Virus record (IMG/VR): IMGVR_UViG_3300046535_000869
Coordinates: 38,083 to 102,082 of that record
Direction: 5' to 3' (one strand)
Source: a virus
DNA: 64,000 bases
In this document: positions 17,001 through 25,043 of the stretch, in pieces
Numbering within the stretch: the stretch's first letter is position 1
Layout: each line of letters starts with the position of its first letter
Notes under the pieces: generated by a model
Database searches by the model: none
What the model saw: the letters and a program-made list of their open reading frames with translations, nothing else
Told to the model about the DNA's origin: nothing
Position numbers and translations under genes: made by a program

Positions 17001-17458
17001 CGACGCCCTTTCCACTCGTTCCGCGTCAGTGCCAGCACGTCCCAGTAGTCGCCGTAGATGTACTCGCCGTCGACCTTCGCCATCGGGTATTTGCCGCCCT
17101 CGATGACGCGGCAGCAATCGTACGTTCCGTAGATGTGGCTCAACTTCTCGGTGACAAGGTTCCGCACCGTGACGCGAATATCAGGCGCGTTGTTGTAGCG
17201 CATGTAACCGAGACCGGAGGCGTGCCAGCCCTCCGGCGCGATCTCCATACTGACGACCCGGCCCTGACAGAGTATTTCGCCGGGCGCGTCGGTTGCCCAC
17301 TCGAAGATGTAGTGCTTGCCGACCTCGCAATCGAGCAGCGTCAACTGGCGCGCGTAGACAGGCTCGACGCGGAAGCTATACACGTCAGGCTTCGCCTCGG
17401 CCAACTTCGGCACGAACGGCAGGCAGGACAGGAGACCGAGGAACCAGCGCCGGGTCAT
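16997..17458 (-). CDS. Exported protein with Tat-type signal peptide
   Basis: The 153-residue protein starts MTRRWFLGLLSCLPFVPKLAEA. TRRWFLG matches the twin-arginine consensus (S/T-R-R-x-F-L), followed by a short hydrophobic run and an Ala-x-Ala site. The mature part is beta-rich with four Cys. If genuine, it would be a folded protein exported to the periplasm by the host Tat pathway, which is unusual for a phage gene. No family is recognised. Confidence 0.6.
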   Translation of the reverse strand: MTRRWFLGLLSCLPFVPKLAEAKPDVYSFRVEPVYARQLTLLDCEVGKHYIFEWATDAPGEILCQGRVVSMEIAPEGWHASGLGYMRYNNAPDIRVTVRNLVTEKLSHIYGTYDCCRVIEGGKYPMAKVDGEYIYGDYWDVLALTRNEWKGRR

Positions 17459-17679
17459 AGCGCGACTCCTGGGATGGCGTTCGGAGCCAGGACCTTCAGC
17501 GTGAACTCCTCGCCGGTCTGCGTGACCTCCAGGATGCTCACATAGTCAGAGCCGTTGCGGACAGCCTGCAGCATCGACTGGATGGCAACCATGTTCAGCA
17601 TCAGCTTCATCCCAGGCCGAATCAGCGCCCGGCCGATGTGCGTGTCCGGTGGAGCATCCACGGTGCCGTCGGCGTTCAT
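17455..17679 (-). CDS. Small conserved-type protein, unknown
   Basis: The 74-residue protein has a Pro/Asp-rich start and a helical middle (MKLMLNMVAIQSMLQAV). No motif is visible. It overlaps the Tat-signal gene downstream and the gene upstream by four bases each. Confidence 0.45.
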   Translation of the reverse strand: MNADGTVDAPPDTHIGRALIRPGMKLMLNMVAIQSMLQAVRNGSDYVSILEVTQTGEEFTLKVLAPNAIPGVAL

Positions 17680-17918
17680 GCCTTCTTCGCCTCAACCGGG
17701 ACGACCGGCTTCTTCTTCGGAGGAACCAGCGCGACCGTCTTCACCAGCGTCGACCGCCCAGGAGGCACGCCATCCGCGATGGGCTTCGCCTCGTAGCCGC
17801 CTTCGACGATGTAGACGCCGACCGGAGCGCCGCCGTTCTCGCGCGAGTACTTCGCCGCCCAGTCGTCAGCCCGCCACTGGAGCGCGGCCCGACAACGGTT
17901 CCGAGGAGGAGCTGGCAT
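17676..17918 (-). CDS. Small protein with Lys/Pro tail, unknown
   Basis: The 80-residue product ends in PPKKKPVVPVEAKKA, a flexible basic tail. The central part (ADDWAAKYSRENGG) is helical. It abuts the upstream membrane-protein gene with no gap. Confidence 0.45.
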   Translation of the reverse strand: MPAPPRNRCRAALQWRADDWAAKYSRENGGAPVGVYIVEGGYEAKPIADGVPPGRSTLVKTVALVPPKKKPVVPVEAKKA

Positions 17919-18272
17919 CTAGTGTGCGACTTCCTTCCGACTTGTCCGCTGGGTGAACCGGGAGACTTGCTGGTCCGGGAGCCAGGGATTGCCCTGGTCC
18001 GGCCGGGCCATGCGCTTCAGCGCCGCCTGGCGCTTCTCCGCCTCGGCGACCTCAAGCCGCCGCTTCTCGCCAGCCGCCTCCAGGAGGAGGTCGTCACGCC
18101 TGGCGTGAATGACCCTGACCGGCTTGATGAGGGTGTCGATGGCCTTGTCCTGTGCTGAACTGAACAGCCCGACCAGGAGGCGCTGCGCTAGGCTAAGCGC
18201 CGGAGAGTACGCGAACGCCAGCAGACAGAGGCCAGCCAGCGCGGACCATAGCTCGAAGGGTGTGACCCTCAC
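17919..18272 (-). CDS. Membrane-anchored coiled-coil protein
   Basis: The 117-residue protein has an N-terminal transmembrane segment (WSALAGLCLLAFAYSPAL), a second amphipathic stretch, and then a charged Arg/Glu/Ala-rich helix likely to form a coiled coil. The topology would suit an inner-membrane spanin or an anchored assembly factor, but no lysis partner gene is recognised, so this is only a possibility. Confidence 0.5.
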   Translation of the reverse strand: MRVTPFELWSALAGLCLLAFAYSPALSLAQRLLVGLFSSAQDKAIDTLIKPVRVIHARRDDLLLEAAGEKRRLEVAEAEKRQAALKRMARPDQGNPWLPDQQVSRFTQRTSRKEVAH

Positions 18273-18520
18273 GATGGAACCTGGTCATGGTTGAGCGCCT
18301 CAACCTCAGCGTCCGACAGCCGAACGCCCTTATGGTCCGGGTGCGAACCCAGCCGCTGGAGCCAGCTTCCCTTGGACGGTGCGCGGAGGAGCGCCGCGTG
18401 CATCTCCGCCGTCACGCCGTCGAACTTGTAGAACCGTCCGTCTTTATACTTCACGACCAGGCCAGCGGGCCGTAGCCCGACCGCCTCAACGTGCGAACTC
18501 GTCACCGTCGTCATCAGCAT
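18269..18520 (-). CDS. KTSC-domain protein
   Basis: The 83-residue protein reads SSHVEAVGLRPAGLVVKYKD, then GRFYKFDGVTAEMHAALL, then APSKGSW. This is the pattern of the KTSC domain (PF13619), a small beta-rich domain named for its Lys-Thr-Ser-Cys signature; here the Cys is replaced by Trp in a Ser-Lys-Gly turn. Function in phages is unknown; association with nucleic-acid metabolism has been proposed for the family. AAGGAC precedes the ATG. Confidence 0.7.
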   Translation of the reverse strand: MLMTTVTSSHVEAVGLRPAGLVVKYKDGRFYKFDGVTAEMHAALLRAPSKGSWLQRLGSHPDHKGVRLSDAEVEALNHDQVPS

Positions 18521-18593
18521 ACCAGTCCTTGTGGGTTGGGCCAGGATGAGGCACAGGATAGCACCCTACCGGCCCAGCCGTAAAGATCTTCTG

Positions 18594-18842
18594 TTAACTT
18601 GCCGCCTCGCCCAGCCCGCCGGTCTTCCGCTCCAGGTGGGTCAAGGTCTCCAGGCAGAGCGCCTGCCAGCGGGTCGTGATGGCCGTCTGCCGCTTCGCCA
18701 GCTCGACCAGGTCGAGGACCGTCCCGGTCAGCCGAGCCATGTGTAGCTCGGCCCGCATCTGGGTAATCGCTTCCTGCATCTGCCTGTCCGGGTCCGGCAG
18801 GACGCCCTCCCGGCTTTCGATCCGTACGCTGACAGGTATCAT
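18594..18842 (-). CDS. Helical small protein, unknown
   Basis: The 82-residue protein is helical and charged (QEAITQMRAELHMARL). It is the last gene of a subunit: a 73-base gap separates its TAA from the next gene downstream. AGGAG lies upstream of its ATG. Confidence 0.45.
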   Translation of the reverse strand: MIPVSVRIESREGVLPDPDRQMQEAITQMRAELHMARLTGTVLDLVELAKRQTAITTRWQALCLETLTHLERKTGGLGEAAS

Positions 18843-18851
18843 CCTCGTCTC

Positions 18852-19103
18852 CTATTCGTAAACCACCGTGATGCCGTCCATCCCGGCTGCGTTGAGCTGC
18901 TTCGTCATCGCCTCCGCCGTGGCTTGCCCGGTCGCCTGAATGTACTGGTAGTACGCGTCGGCCTCGGCCTTCATCAGACGACGCCGCCAGCGGAGGTAGC
19001 GGTTGATCCGCCGCCGCGTCGGCGACCTGACCTTGACGAGGAACAGCGCCAGCCCGATGTTCGACAGATCCTTCTTCGTCTTCCGAGGAAGCCGGGTCTT
19101 CAT
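18852..19103 (-). CDS. Basic helical protein, unknown
   Basis: The 83-residue protein starts MKTRLPRKTKKDLSNIG and is strongly basic in its first half, with helical character throughout. PRKTKK at the N-terminus resembles PRKMKK inside the upstream gene's product (19100-19429), where KRAFALRMRR follows, so the two may be distant duplicates. Confidence 0.45.
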   Translation of the reverse strand: MKTRLPRKTKKDLSNIGLALFLVKVRSPTRRRINRYLRWRRRLMKAEADAYYQYIQATGQATAEAMTKQLNAAGMDGITVVYE

Positions 19104-19429
19104 GCTGGCCGACTTGTCCCGGCGATGATGCCGATGTCAGGGCCAGCCCAGACGAGGCCGGTCTTCCGCTCCCAGCGGAGCAACCGGCTGACCAGCTTGT
19201 AGTCGCCTCTCCGCATGCGGAGCGCGAACGCACGCTTCGCCAGCGCCTTCTTCATCTTCCGAGGAAGCCGAGGCCCATGTTGACCGAGCACGGCAAGCTG
19301 TCCCAGCGGCTTACGCAGCCCGACGATGGCGTCCGTCGCCAGCCTGCCGTGCTCGGCCAAGTCCTTCATCGACGCCGTCATCTGGTCGACAGCCGCGATG
19401 ATGAGCGCGGTGGCCTCGTCTCCGATCAT
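19100..19429 (-). CDS. Helical protein, unknown
   Basis: The 109-residue protein starts MIGDEATALIIAAVDQ at ATG 19429, in an ATGA overlap with a membrane peptide. The N-terminal half is helical. The C-terminal half (LPRKMKKALAKRAFALRM) is basic and shares the PRKxKK element with the next gene. Confidence 0.5.
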   Translation of the reverse strand: MIGDEATALIIAAVDQMTASMKDLAEHGRLATDAIVGLRKPLGQLAVLGQHGPRLPRKMKKALAKRAFALRMRRGDYKLVSRLLRWERKTGLVWAGPDIGIIAGTSRPA

Positions 19430-19548
19430 CGAATAACTAGCCAGCGCGCGATGCTCGCACCGATGAGCAGCGCCAGTGTGACGACCCAGATCGGCGCGTC
19501 CAGCTCGACGTTCAGTCGGCCGTGCCTGACGCTCACGTCGAACGTCAC
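19426..19548 (-). CDS. Single-span membrane peptide (40 residues)
   Basis: GTG 19548 overlaps the upstream stop (GTGA) and the TGA overlaps the next ATG. A hydrophobic segment (PIWVVTLALLIGASIA) follows a polar N-terminal part. Evidence is coupling plus a plausible membrane segment. Confidence 0.55.
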   Translation of the reverse strand: MTFDVSVRHGRLNVELDAPIWVVTLALLIGASIARWLVIR

Positions 19549-19796
19549 AGGATGACCCAGTCGTCCGCCGCGAGGTCGCCTTCGCTGACGAGTAGCTTGT
19601 GACCGCCAGCGATCCTGTCGCCGATGCTGTCCGCGATGTAGATGTGCAGGAAGCCGCCCTGCATGAAGATCTGGTCACCGTCCGGCCAGCTCAGTCGACG
19701 GGCGGACTGCCCGGCGAGGAGCGCGGTGATGAGGACGTCGCCGAATCGGCGCTGTGTCTTGGAAGCTGTCGGTGTAGCTGTCGGTGAACCTGCCAT
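19545..19796 (-). CDS. DUF2829/Tad2-like protein (candidate anti-Thoeris sponge)
   Basis: The 83-residue protein has RRFGDVLITALLAGQSARR, then SWPDGDQIFM, then SEGDLAADDWVIL. This follows the DUF2829 pattern: F..aL..ll.G..v.R..W.g near the start and dl.a.DW at the end. Tad2, an anti-Thoeris protein that sequesters cyclic ADP-ribose signals, belongs to this family; many members are uncharacterised. The product is shorter than Tad2 from Bacillus phages in the middle loop. It follows a strong terminator, so it may have its own expression. Anti-defence function is inference. Confidence 0.55.
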   Translation of the reverse strand: MAGSPTATPTASKTQRRFGDVLITALLAGQSARRLSWPDGDQIFMQGGFLHIYIADSIGDRIAGGHKLLVSEGDLAADDWVIL

Positions 19797-19805
19797 CGTC
19801 GTCTC

Positions 19806-19840
19806 CTGAAGAAAAGCAGGCCAGCGCGGTGCTGGCCTGC
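19806..19840 (-). terminator. Rho-independent terminator
   Basis: On the minus strand, GCAGGCCAGC and GCTGGCCTGC form a perfect 10-bp stem around the loop ACCGC, followed by TTTTCTT. It lies 10 bases past the stop of the Ig-like gene (19851-20162). Confidence 0.88.
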
Positions 19841-19850
19841 CGGTGAACGC

Positions 19851-20162
19851 TTACTGTTTGAACGGCGTGCCTGCCGCGAACGCGAACGCCGCCTCGTCGC
19901 CGACCTTGATCTCGACCGCGATGTTGTCGGTCAGGACGCCGTCGGTGACGCTCACGATGGCCGCGCTCGACAGCGGGCCGACCGCGCTCAGGAGCTTCGA
20001 GTTCGGGTCGCCCGCCGGGTCATCCAGCACCTTGACGATGGACTCGTCAGCCGACGTGAAGACGAGCGTGCCGCCCAGGGGCTGCGGGTTGCCCTTGCTG
20101 TCGACTGCACCGCCGATGGTGACGAGAACATTCTCGTCGGCTTCGATTGAGACATTGAACAT
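19851..20162 (-). CDS. Ig-like (Big-type) beta-domain protein
   Basis: The 103-residue protein begins MFNVSIEADENVLVTIGGAV and includes GTLVFTSADESIVKVLD and SVTDGVLTDNIAVEIKVGD. This is the strand pattern of a bacterial Ig-like fold, found in phage head-decoration and tail proteins. CAAGGAG precedes the ATG and a perfect terminator follows, which suggests strong, discrete expression as for a structural protein. It ends in PFKQ, like the next gene upstream (PFKQAI). Confidence 0.6.
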   Translation of the reverse strand: MFNVSIEADENVLVTIGGAVDSKGNPQPLGGTLVFTSADESIVKVLDDPAGDPNSKLLSAVGPLSSAAIVSVTDGVLTDNIAVEIKVGDEAAFAFAAGTPFKQ

Positions 20163-20183
20163 GGTGACTCTCCTTGGTGGTTG

Positions 20184-20432
20184 TTAGATAGCCTGCTTGA
20201 ATGGTTTACCGAACGTGACCTTGAACCCGACCGCGACACCAGCCGACACGGCGTCGAAGACGTCCTGATACGGCGCGCGAACATCGAACGATACGCCGCT
20301 TCGGAGCGTGACCTCTGTGCCATCCCGGCCCTCGTCGCCCAGTGCGTCTACTTCGGCTGCGAGGAACATCGCCCTGTTCTGTCCGTGATGGTCGACCATG
20401 ACGACGTACGGCCCGACGCGCTTCGCTGTCAT
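20184..20432 (-). CDS. Small protein, possibly structural
   Basis: The 82-residue protein begins MTAKRVGPYVVMVDHHGQN and ends VTFGKPFKQAI. The ending resembles that of the Ig-like gene downstream. ATGA overlap couples it to the peptide gene before it. No family is recognised. Confidence 0.5.
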   Translation of the reverse strand: MTAKRVGPYVVMVDHHGQNRAMFLAAEVDALGDEGRDGTEVTLRSGVSFDVRAPYQDVFDAVSAGVAVGFKVTFGKPFKQAI

Positions 20433-20548
20433 TGGCTGCTCCTTACTGCTCTGGCCCGAACCTTGAGACGCTGCACAGATCGGGCCAGCGATGCGACACG
20501 CCGCTTCAGGCCGAGAATAGACGGGTCGCGTCCCTTCGTCTTCGTCAT
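20429..20548 (-). CDS. Basic helical peptide (39 residues)
   Basis: The peptide MTKTKGRDPSILGLK... is rich in Arg and Ala (RVASLARSVQRLKVR). GAAGGCGG lies upstream of ATG 20548 and the stop overlaps the next ATG. It is the first gene after the promoter at 20637-20666. Confidence 0.5.
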   Translation of the reverse strand: MTKTKGRDPSILGLKRRVASLARSVQRLKVRARAVRSSQ

Positions 20549-20636
20549 CGTACCGCCTTCGTGTAACTTCGATTGCGAGGTTGTCGTCGACCGGGTTGTC
20601 ACGCCGGTCACATCATCGCCGTCTTCACGCGGGAGG

Positions 20637-20666
20637 ATGATAAGACCAAGCCGCCGCCGTTGTCAA
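20637..20666 (-). promoter_or_regulatory. Sigma-70-type promoter
   Basis: Minus strand TTGACA, 18-bp spacer, TATCAT. It lies between the end of the large terminase gene and the peptide gene at 20429-20548, leaving a leader of about 80 bases. It is the only clear member of the TATCAT promoter family in the late region. Confidence 0.75.
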
Positions 20667-20670
20667 GTGA

Positions 20671-21885
20671 TTAGTAGAAGATCGGGAATGGCGCGCCGAA
20701 CTCCAGGCTCGCCCGCGACCCAGACGTGAACGCCGAGCGCGCCAGCGCCAGCGCGCAGACCGCGTCATCGTGCAGCCCGGACGGAGCCGAGTATCGCACG
20801 CCGGTCCGCGTCGACTCGAACTCGAATGCCTCCAGCTCGTCGACGATGACGCCCTCCGGGAATCGAATGGCCCGCTGCTGAATCGCGAGCGCCAGGCCCT
20901 CCATGATCTGCTGCTTCGACGATGCGCTGAACTTGAAGCCCTCGTATTTGCCAGACGGGTTGCGCCGCTGGATGGCCTCGACTACCGGGTCGCCGACGCC
21001 GGTCGAATCAATCAGCGCGCGCGCGGTCCCAGTCGCCTCCAAGATCGCCGCGACGGTTTCTCCCCACGGCTTCTGGAACCGCACGAACCGACACGCGCGC
21101 CCGTCCTCGTCGAGCGCGATGCCGACCGTCCAGTCGAAGGACTTCGCCAAGTCCCAGCCCCAGACAACCGGAGGCTCGTCCGTCAGATTCCCGACGCAGG
21201 CGCGAATGGCCGAGAGGCCGAACGGGTTGCCCGCGTCGTCCGACGGCTCCGCCAGGTACAGCTCCCGGAAGACTGCCTCTGGAAGCTGCTGCCGCGCGTC
21301 CTCCACTTCCTCGGCCGACAGGAAGCCCGCCAGGACCGCGTCGTGGCAGACGATCTTCGCGTATGACATGTTCGGCGCGTGACTCTGCGCCTTGCGCGCG
21401 ATGTGGTACGCCCAGTTCCGCCGCCCCTTCACGTTGCCGATGATCCGAACGGGACCTTCCGTCGCCGTCAGCGTCGACCGGACCGCGTGCCAGGCTTCCT
21501 CCTTGACGCGCGTCGCCTCGTCGATGACCGCCGCGTAGACGTCGTCGCCGTACAGGGAGTCGGGATGGTCCGCGCCCTTGCACCAGATGATCGCGCCGTT
21601 CTTGAGGGTCAGCGTCAGCTCGGTCTCGTTGGCATGGTAGACGCGCCGAGGGAGCGCATGCTTCAGCCGCCGGAAGACCATCTTGGCCTGGTCGCGAATC
21701 GGCGAGACCCACCAGAAGTTCTGGTGCGCCTGCCCCATCATCGCTTGCTCGGTCAGCCAGACCATGCAGCCGGTCGTCTTCCCGACCTTGGTCGAGGCTT
21801 CGACGATGCCGTAGCGGGCATCGCCGAACAGGGCCGTCAGTTGGTAGTCGGCGAGTTTAGGACGTGTGTACGTCCACGCCGTCAT
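20671..21885 (-). CDS. terL: Terminase large subunit
   Basis: The 404-residue protein has a Walker A-type segment ASTKVGKTTG (residues ~30-39) and Walker B VYAAVIDEA (117-124). A coupling region follows, then a C-terminal RNase H-like nuclease domain opening VVWGWDLAKSFDWTVG, with further acidic residues (LIDSTGVGD, near the middle, and HDDAVCALALA near the end). It drives ATP-powered packaging of DNA through the portal and cuts concatemers. It starts in an ATGA overlap with the small subunit gene and is followed by a promoter. Confidence 0.92.
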   Translation of the reverse strand: MTAWTYTRPKLADYQLTALFGDARYGIVEASTKVGKTTGCMVWLTEQAMMGQAHQNFWWVSPIRDQAKMVFRRLKHALPRRVYHANETELTLTLKNGAIIWCKGADHPDSLYGDDVYAAVIDEATRVKEEAWHAVRSTLTATEGPVRIIGNVKGRRNWAYHIARKAQSHAPNMSYAKIVCHDAVLAGFLSAEEVEDARQQLPEAVFRELYLAEPSDDAGNPFGLSAIRACVGNLTDEPPVVWGWDLAKSFDWTVGIALDEDGRACRFVRFQKPWGETVAAILEATGTARALIDSTGVGDPVVEAIQRRNPSGKYEGFKFSASSKQQIMEGLALAIQQRAIRFPEGVIVDELEAFEFESTRTGVRYSAPSGLHDDAVCALALARSAFTSGSRASLEFGAPFPIFY

Positions 21886-22280
21886 TGTGGAGAGGACAGA
21901 TTGAGCGTGAAGGCCAGCGGTTCGCCGTCAGCTCCCGCGTGCTCCAGCTTCGTCGGCGCGTCCAGGCCCAGGAGCTTCGCCCGCCGGTCCATCACCGCGA
22001 CGACCGCGCGAACGGCCTTCTCGTCGCCAGCCTTGACCTTGGGCCAGAGCGCCAGCACCAGCTTGTCGCACCGCTCCAGCTCCAGCTCGCGTAGCTTCTC
22101 GGCCTTCTTCGCCGACAGCGCCGCCAGCTCGCCGAGCGCGGCCTGGACATCCCGATACGCCGTCTGATGGTTGACGCCGAGCTGCGCGCCGATCTGCCGG
22201 TAGCGTACGCCCGCGATCCTTAGCTCCAGGGCCTTCCCGCGCCGCTCTATCGCCGCTTCCGATTGGCCAGTCTTAGGCAT
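21882..22280 (-). CDS. terS: Terminase small subunit
   Basis: Start chosen at ATG 22280 (MPKTGQSEAAIERR), 8 bases inside the end of the ParB-methylase gene. The 132-residue protein has a helix-turn-helix (GVRYRQIGAQLGVNHQTAY) followed by a long helical region (ELAALSAKKAEKLRELELER), the usual small terminase layout for binding pac or cos DNA and oligomerising. Its position immediately upstream of terL supports the call. Confidence 0.82.
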   Translation of the reverse strand: MPKTGQSEAAIERRGKALELRIAGVRYRQIGAQLGVNHQTAYRDVQAALGELAALSAKKAEKLRELELERCDKLVLALWPKVKAGDEKAVRAVVAVMDRRAKLLGLDAPTKLEHAGADGEPLAFTLNLSSPQ

Positions 22281-23679
22281 CGATCTTCTTCGCCTTCTTC
22301 CCCGTGAACGCTTCCCAGCGGTCGATGGCAACCTGCACGTACGTCGGGTCCAGCTCGATGGCGAAGACCTTCCGGGAGGTCATCTCGCCCGCGATGATCG
22401 TCGACCCGGAGCCTGAGAACGGCTCGAAGACCTCCAGGATGGCATGGTTCCGCATCGGCCGGGCCATGCACTCGACCGGCTTCTGGGTACTGTGAATCGT
22501 GTCGCCCGTCTTATCGCGCGTCTCGATATCCCAGACCGTCGAGTCCATCCCTTCAGGGAGCGCGTCGACCTCGGTGGAGCCGCACGTCTGACAGGTGTGG
22601 ACGGTCGGAACAATCGGCCAGACCGTCGACTGGTTCCGCTTCCCGCCCCAGTGACCGGTCCGGTTGTCCTTGACCGCGTAGAAGCAGGTTTCGTGCTGCC
22701 AGTGGTAGTGACCGCGCGAGAGGACGATCCGTGGCTTACGCCAGATGATCTGGCTCCTGACGCCGAACGCCGCCTTCGTCAACGAGTCCTGGACCTCCGA
22801 GCAGGCGACCGAGGCGTGCCAGACGTACGCGACATCGCCAGGGAACAGCTTCCAGACCTCGGTCCAGTCCGCCCGGTCGTCGTTCATCACCTTGCCCATG
22901 CGGTCGGACTTGTTCACGCCCGCGCGCGTCCGCCACTCCGGGTCGTACTCGACGCCGTACGGCGGGTCCGTGACCATCAGGAGAGGCTTGGCCCCAGCCA
23001 GCAGCCGGTCGACCGCCTCAGCCGACGTGGAGTCGCCGCAGAGCAGCCGGTGCGGCCCCAGCTCGAACAGGTCGCCAAGCTGGATCTCGGTGTGCTGCTT
23101 GGCCGGGACGGAGTCCGGGTCGGTTAACCCACCGTTAGGTTTCGCGTCCGCTTCGTACAGCGCCGCCAGCTCGTCCTCGTTCCAGAAGGTGCTCAGGTCG
23201 ACGCCGTCCGCCGCCAGGGCCTTCAGGACCTCGGTGTCCCAGCCGTCCGCCAGCTCAGCCGCCCGGTTGTCGAAGATGGCCAGGCGCGCCTTCTGCTCAG
23301 GCGTCAGCCCGCGCCGCCGGACCGCGATGATCGTGTTGCCGTCCGCCTCGACCACCTGGACCTTCGTCAGCCCGGCTTCGCCAGCCGCCTCGATGGTCGC
23401 GTTCCCGGCCAGGACGACGTTGTCCTCGTCGATGACGATGCTCCTGGCTGCGCCGACCTCGTTCAGGGCATCCACGATGGTGCCGACGTTGCGAGGCGTG
23501 TGCTTCCGGGCGTTCTTCGGGTCGGGAACCAGGTCGGAGATGTGGGTCGTCGGGCCGTCGCCAGCCGAGGGAGCGACCGGAGGAGGCTGCTCGGTGACGA
23601 GCTGTGTCGCGCGCGGCTTGGTCTTCTTTGGCGGAACTTCAGCCTGCAGAGCGAGATGCGCGCCGTCTGACTCGGCCAT
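22273..23679 (-). CDS. ParB-like domain fused to DNA methyltransferase
   Basis: The 468-residue protein has an N-terminal ParB/sulfiredoxin-type domain (VPDPKNARKHTPRNV, then VVLAGNATIEAA, residues ~47-130). A beta-class N4/N6 methyltransferase follows, with TDPPYGVEYD at residues 237-246 and FEPFSGSGSTIIAGE near the C-terminus. The target-recognition region carries an inserted Cys pair (CQTC). This fusion is widespread in phages and protects DNA or competes with host marking. GC-rich neighbours and coupling to terS place it in the packaging unit. Confidence 0.88.
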   Translation of the reverse strand: MAESDGAHLALQAEVPPKKTKPRATQLVTEQPPPVAPSAGDGPTTHISDLVPDPKNARKHTPRNVGTIVDALNEVGAARSIVIDEDNVVLAGNATIEAAGEAGLTKVQVVEADGNTIIAVRRRGLTPEQKARLAIFDNRAAELADGWDTEVLKALAADGVDLSTFWNEDELAALYEADAKPNGGLTDPDSVPAKQHTEIQLGDLFELGPHRLLCGDSTSAEAVDRLLAGAKPLLMVTDPPYGVEYDPEWRTRAGVNKSDRMGKVMNDDRADWTEVWKLFPGDVAYVWHASVACSEVQDSLTKAAFGVRSQIIWRKPRIVLSRGHYHWQHETCFYAVKDNRTGHWGGKRNQSTVWPIVPTVHTCQTCGSTEVDALPEGMDSTVWDIETRDKTGDTIHSTQKPVECMARPMRNHAILEVFEPFSGSGSTIIAGEMTSRKVFAIELDPTYVQVAIDRWEAFTGKKAKKIDA

Positions 23680-23712
23680 TCTCGCCTAGAGTAGCACAGA
23701 CCAGCCAGGTCG

Positions 23713-23841
23713 TCAGAATCTCCGCCTCCAGGCGTACGCCCAGAGCATCAGCGGGAGAGGCCAGGGCGACCCGGCCATCCAGAGGACCGAGCCGGTCAGG
23801 AGCGTCAGGACGAACCGGTCGCGCGGACCGAGCCGCCTCAT
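23713..23841 (-). CDS. Small membrane protein (42 residues)
   Basis: ATG 23841 overlaps the stop of the helicase gene (ATGA). The peptide has hydrophobic segments FVLTLLTGSVLWMAG and PLPLMLWAYAW and basic ends MRRLGPRDR and RRRF. Function unknown. Confidence 0.58.
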   Translation of the reverse strand: MRRLGPRDRFVLTLLTGSVLWMAGSPWPLPLMLWAYAWRRRF

Positions 23842-25043
23842 CTCCGCCTCCGTGATGTCCTCGGCGCGCCGAGGTAGGTGTTCGTCAACTGCGTGTCGCC
23901 TGACCAGACGGCCCACTGCTCGCCGCCCTTGCCGCCCGCCACCAGCTTCAGGTCCTCGATCTTCCCGAACTGGTCGACGTTGCCGACCATGTCGACAATC
24001 ATACCGTGAGACTTGCCAGGCGACGGCCGAACCGCCCGGCCGACCTGTTGGTAGTACTTGGTCAGGCTGAGCGTCGGGTGCGCCAGGACGACCGTGTCCA
24101 GCTCCGGGAAGTCGAAGCCGAGGCCCAGGACGCCGACGTTGGCGATGACCTTCAGCTTCCCGGCCTTGAAGTCGGTAATAAGAGCCGCGCGTTCCCATCG
24201 GCCGGTTTCCCCGGTGACGACCTCGGCCTGTCCAGAGAACGCCGTCGCCAGCTCCTCGGCCTCGTCAACGTAGCGCGTGAAGACCAGAACGTGCTGCCGC
24301 CCGATGGTCAGCAGCCGCCGGACGACCCGCTCCAGCCGAGCACTAAAGGCCGTCGCTTTCAGGTGCGCCTTGAGGGACTCGTCGTCGAAGTCCGAGCCGG
24401 TCGTGTTCCGCTTGACCGCGCCCGCGTAGAAGCCCGGAACCCGGTGGTACTCCAGCGGAGCCAGGAAGCCCTGCCGGAACAGGTCGCCGGTCTGGGTCAC
24501 ATGCAGGACATCAGTGAAGACGCGCGGACGGGTCCGGGTCAGAAACTTCAGGATGGCCCCGCCGTAGCCGTCGACCGTCAGCCGGTACGGCGTCGCCGTC
24601 AAGCCGAGGATCTTCGCGCCCTGTAGCTTCTCGAAGAATTGCCGGTACATGGTCCCGGCGACCGCGCCGACCAGATGGGCCTCGTCGACGATGACGTACT
24701 TGGTCCCGGCGAACGGCGCGACATCGTTGACGACGCTGCCGATGGTCGCGAGGGTGATCTGCCCGGTCGTCTTCTCGCCCATTGATGCCGACCATACGCT
24801 CGGAGCGTAGCCGTAGCTCAGGAGCTTCTCGGCGTTCTGTTCGAGGATCTCCTTGGTCGGCTGGAAGACGATGGTCCGCCCGCCGAGCTGCGTCGCCAGG
24901 TTCGCGATGATGAGCGCCTTCCCAGACCCGGTCGGTGCGACGATGAGGCCGTGCCTTGGCTTCGTCGGCGACTGCGGCTGGGACAGGAACGTCACGCCCG
25001 CGTGAACGGCCGCTGCCTGGTAGCCCCGGAGCGCGTAGCTCAC
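23838..25043 (-). CDS. SF2 DEAD/DEAH-type helicase
   Basis: The 401-residue protein has LRGYQAAAVHAG (Q-motif-like), APTGSGKALI (motif I), VIVDEAHL (motif II, DEAH), GLTATP (motif III), VLVFTRYVDEAEEL (motif IV) and QQVGRAVRPSPGK (motif VI). It belongs to the UvsW/RadD/XPB-like branch that phages use for branch migration, replication restart or recombination. The length is compact for the family and no extra nuclease domain is seen. Confidence 0.88.
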   Translation of the reverse strand: MSYALRGYQAAAVHAGVTFLSQPQSPTKPRHGLIVAPTGSGKALIIANLATQLGGRTIVFQPTKEILEQNAEKLLSYGYAPSVWSASMGEKTTGQITLATIGSVVNDVAPFAGTKYVIVDEAHLVGAVAGTMYRQFFEKLQGAKILGLTATPYRLTVDGYGGAILKFLTRTRPRVFTDVLHVTQTGDLFRQGFLAPLEYHRVPGFYAGAVKRNTTGSDFDDESLKAHLKATAFSARLERVVRRLLTIGRQHVLVFTRYVDEAEELATAFSGQAEVVTGETGRWERAALITDFKAGKLKVIANVGVLGLGFDFPELDTVVLAHPTLSLTKYYQQVGRAVRPSPGKSHGMIVDMVGNVDQFGKIEDLKLVAGGKGGEQWAVWSGDTQLTNTYLGAPRTSRRRR

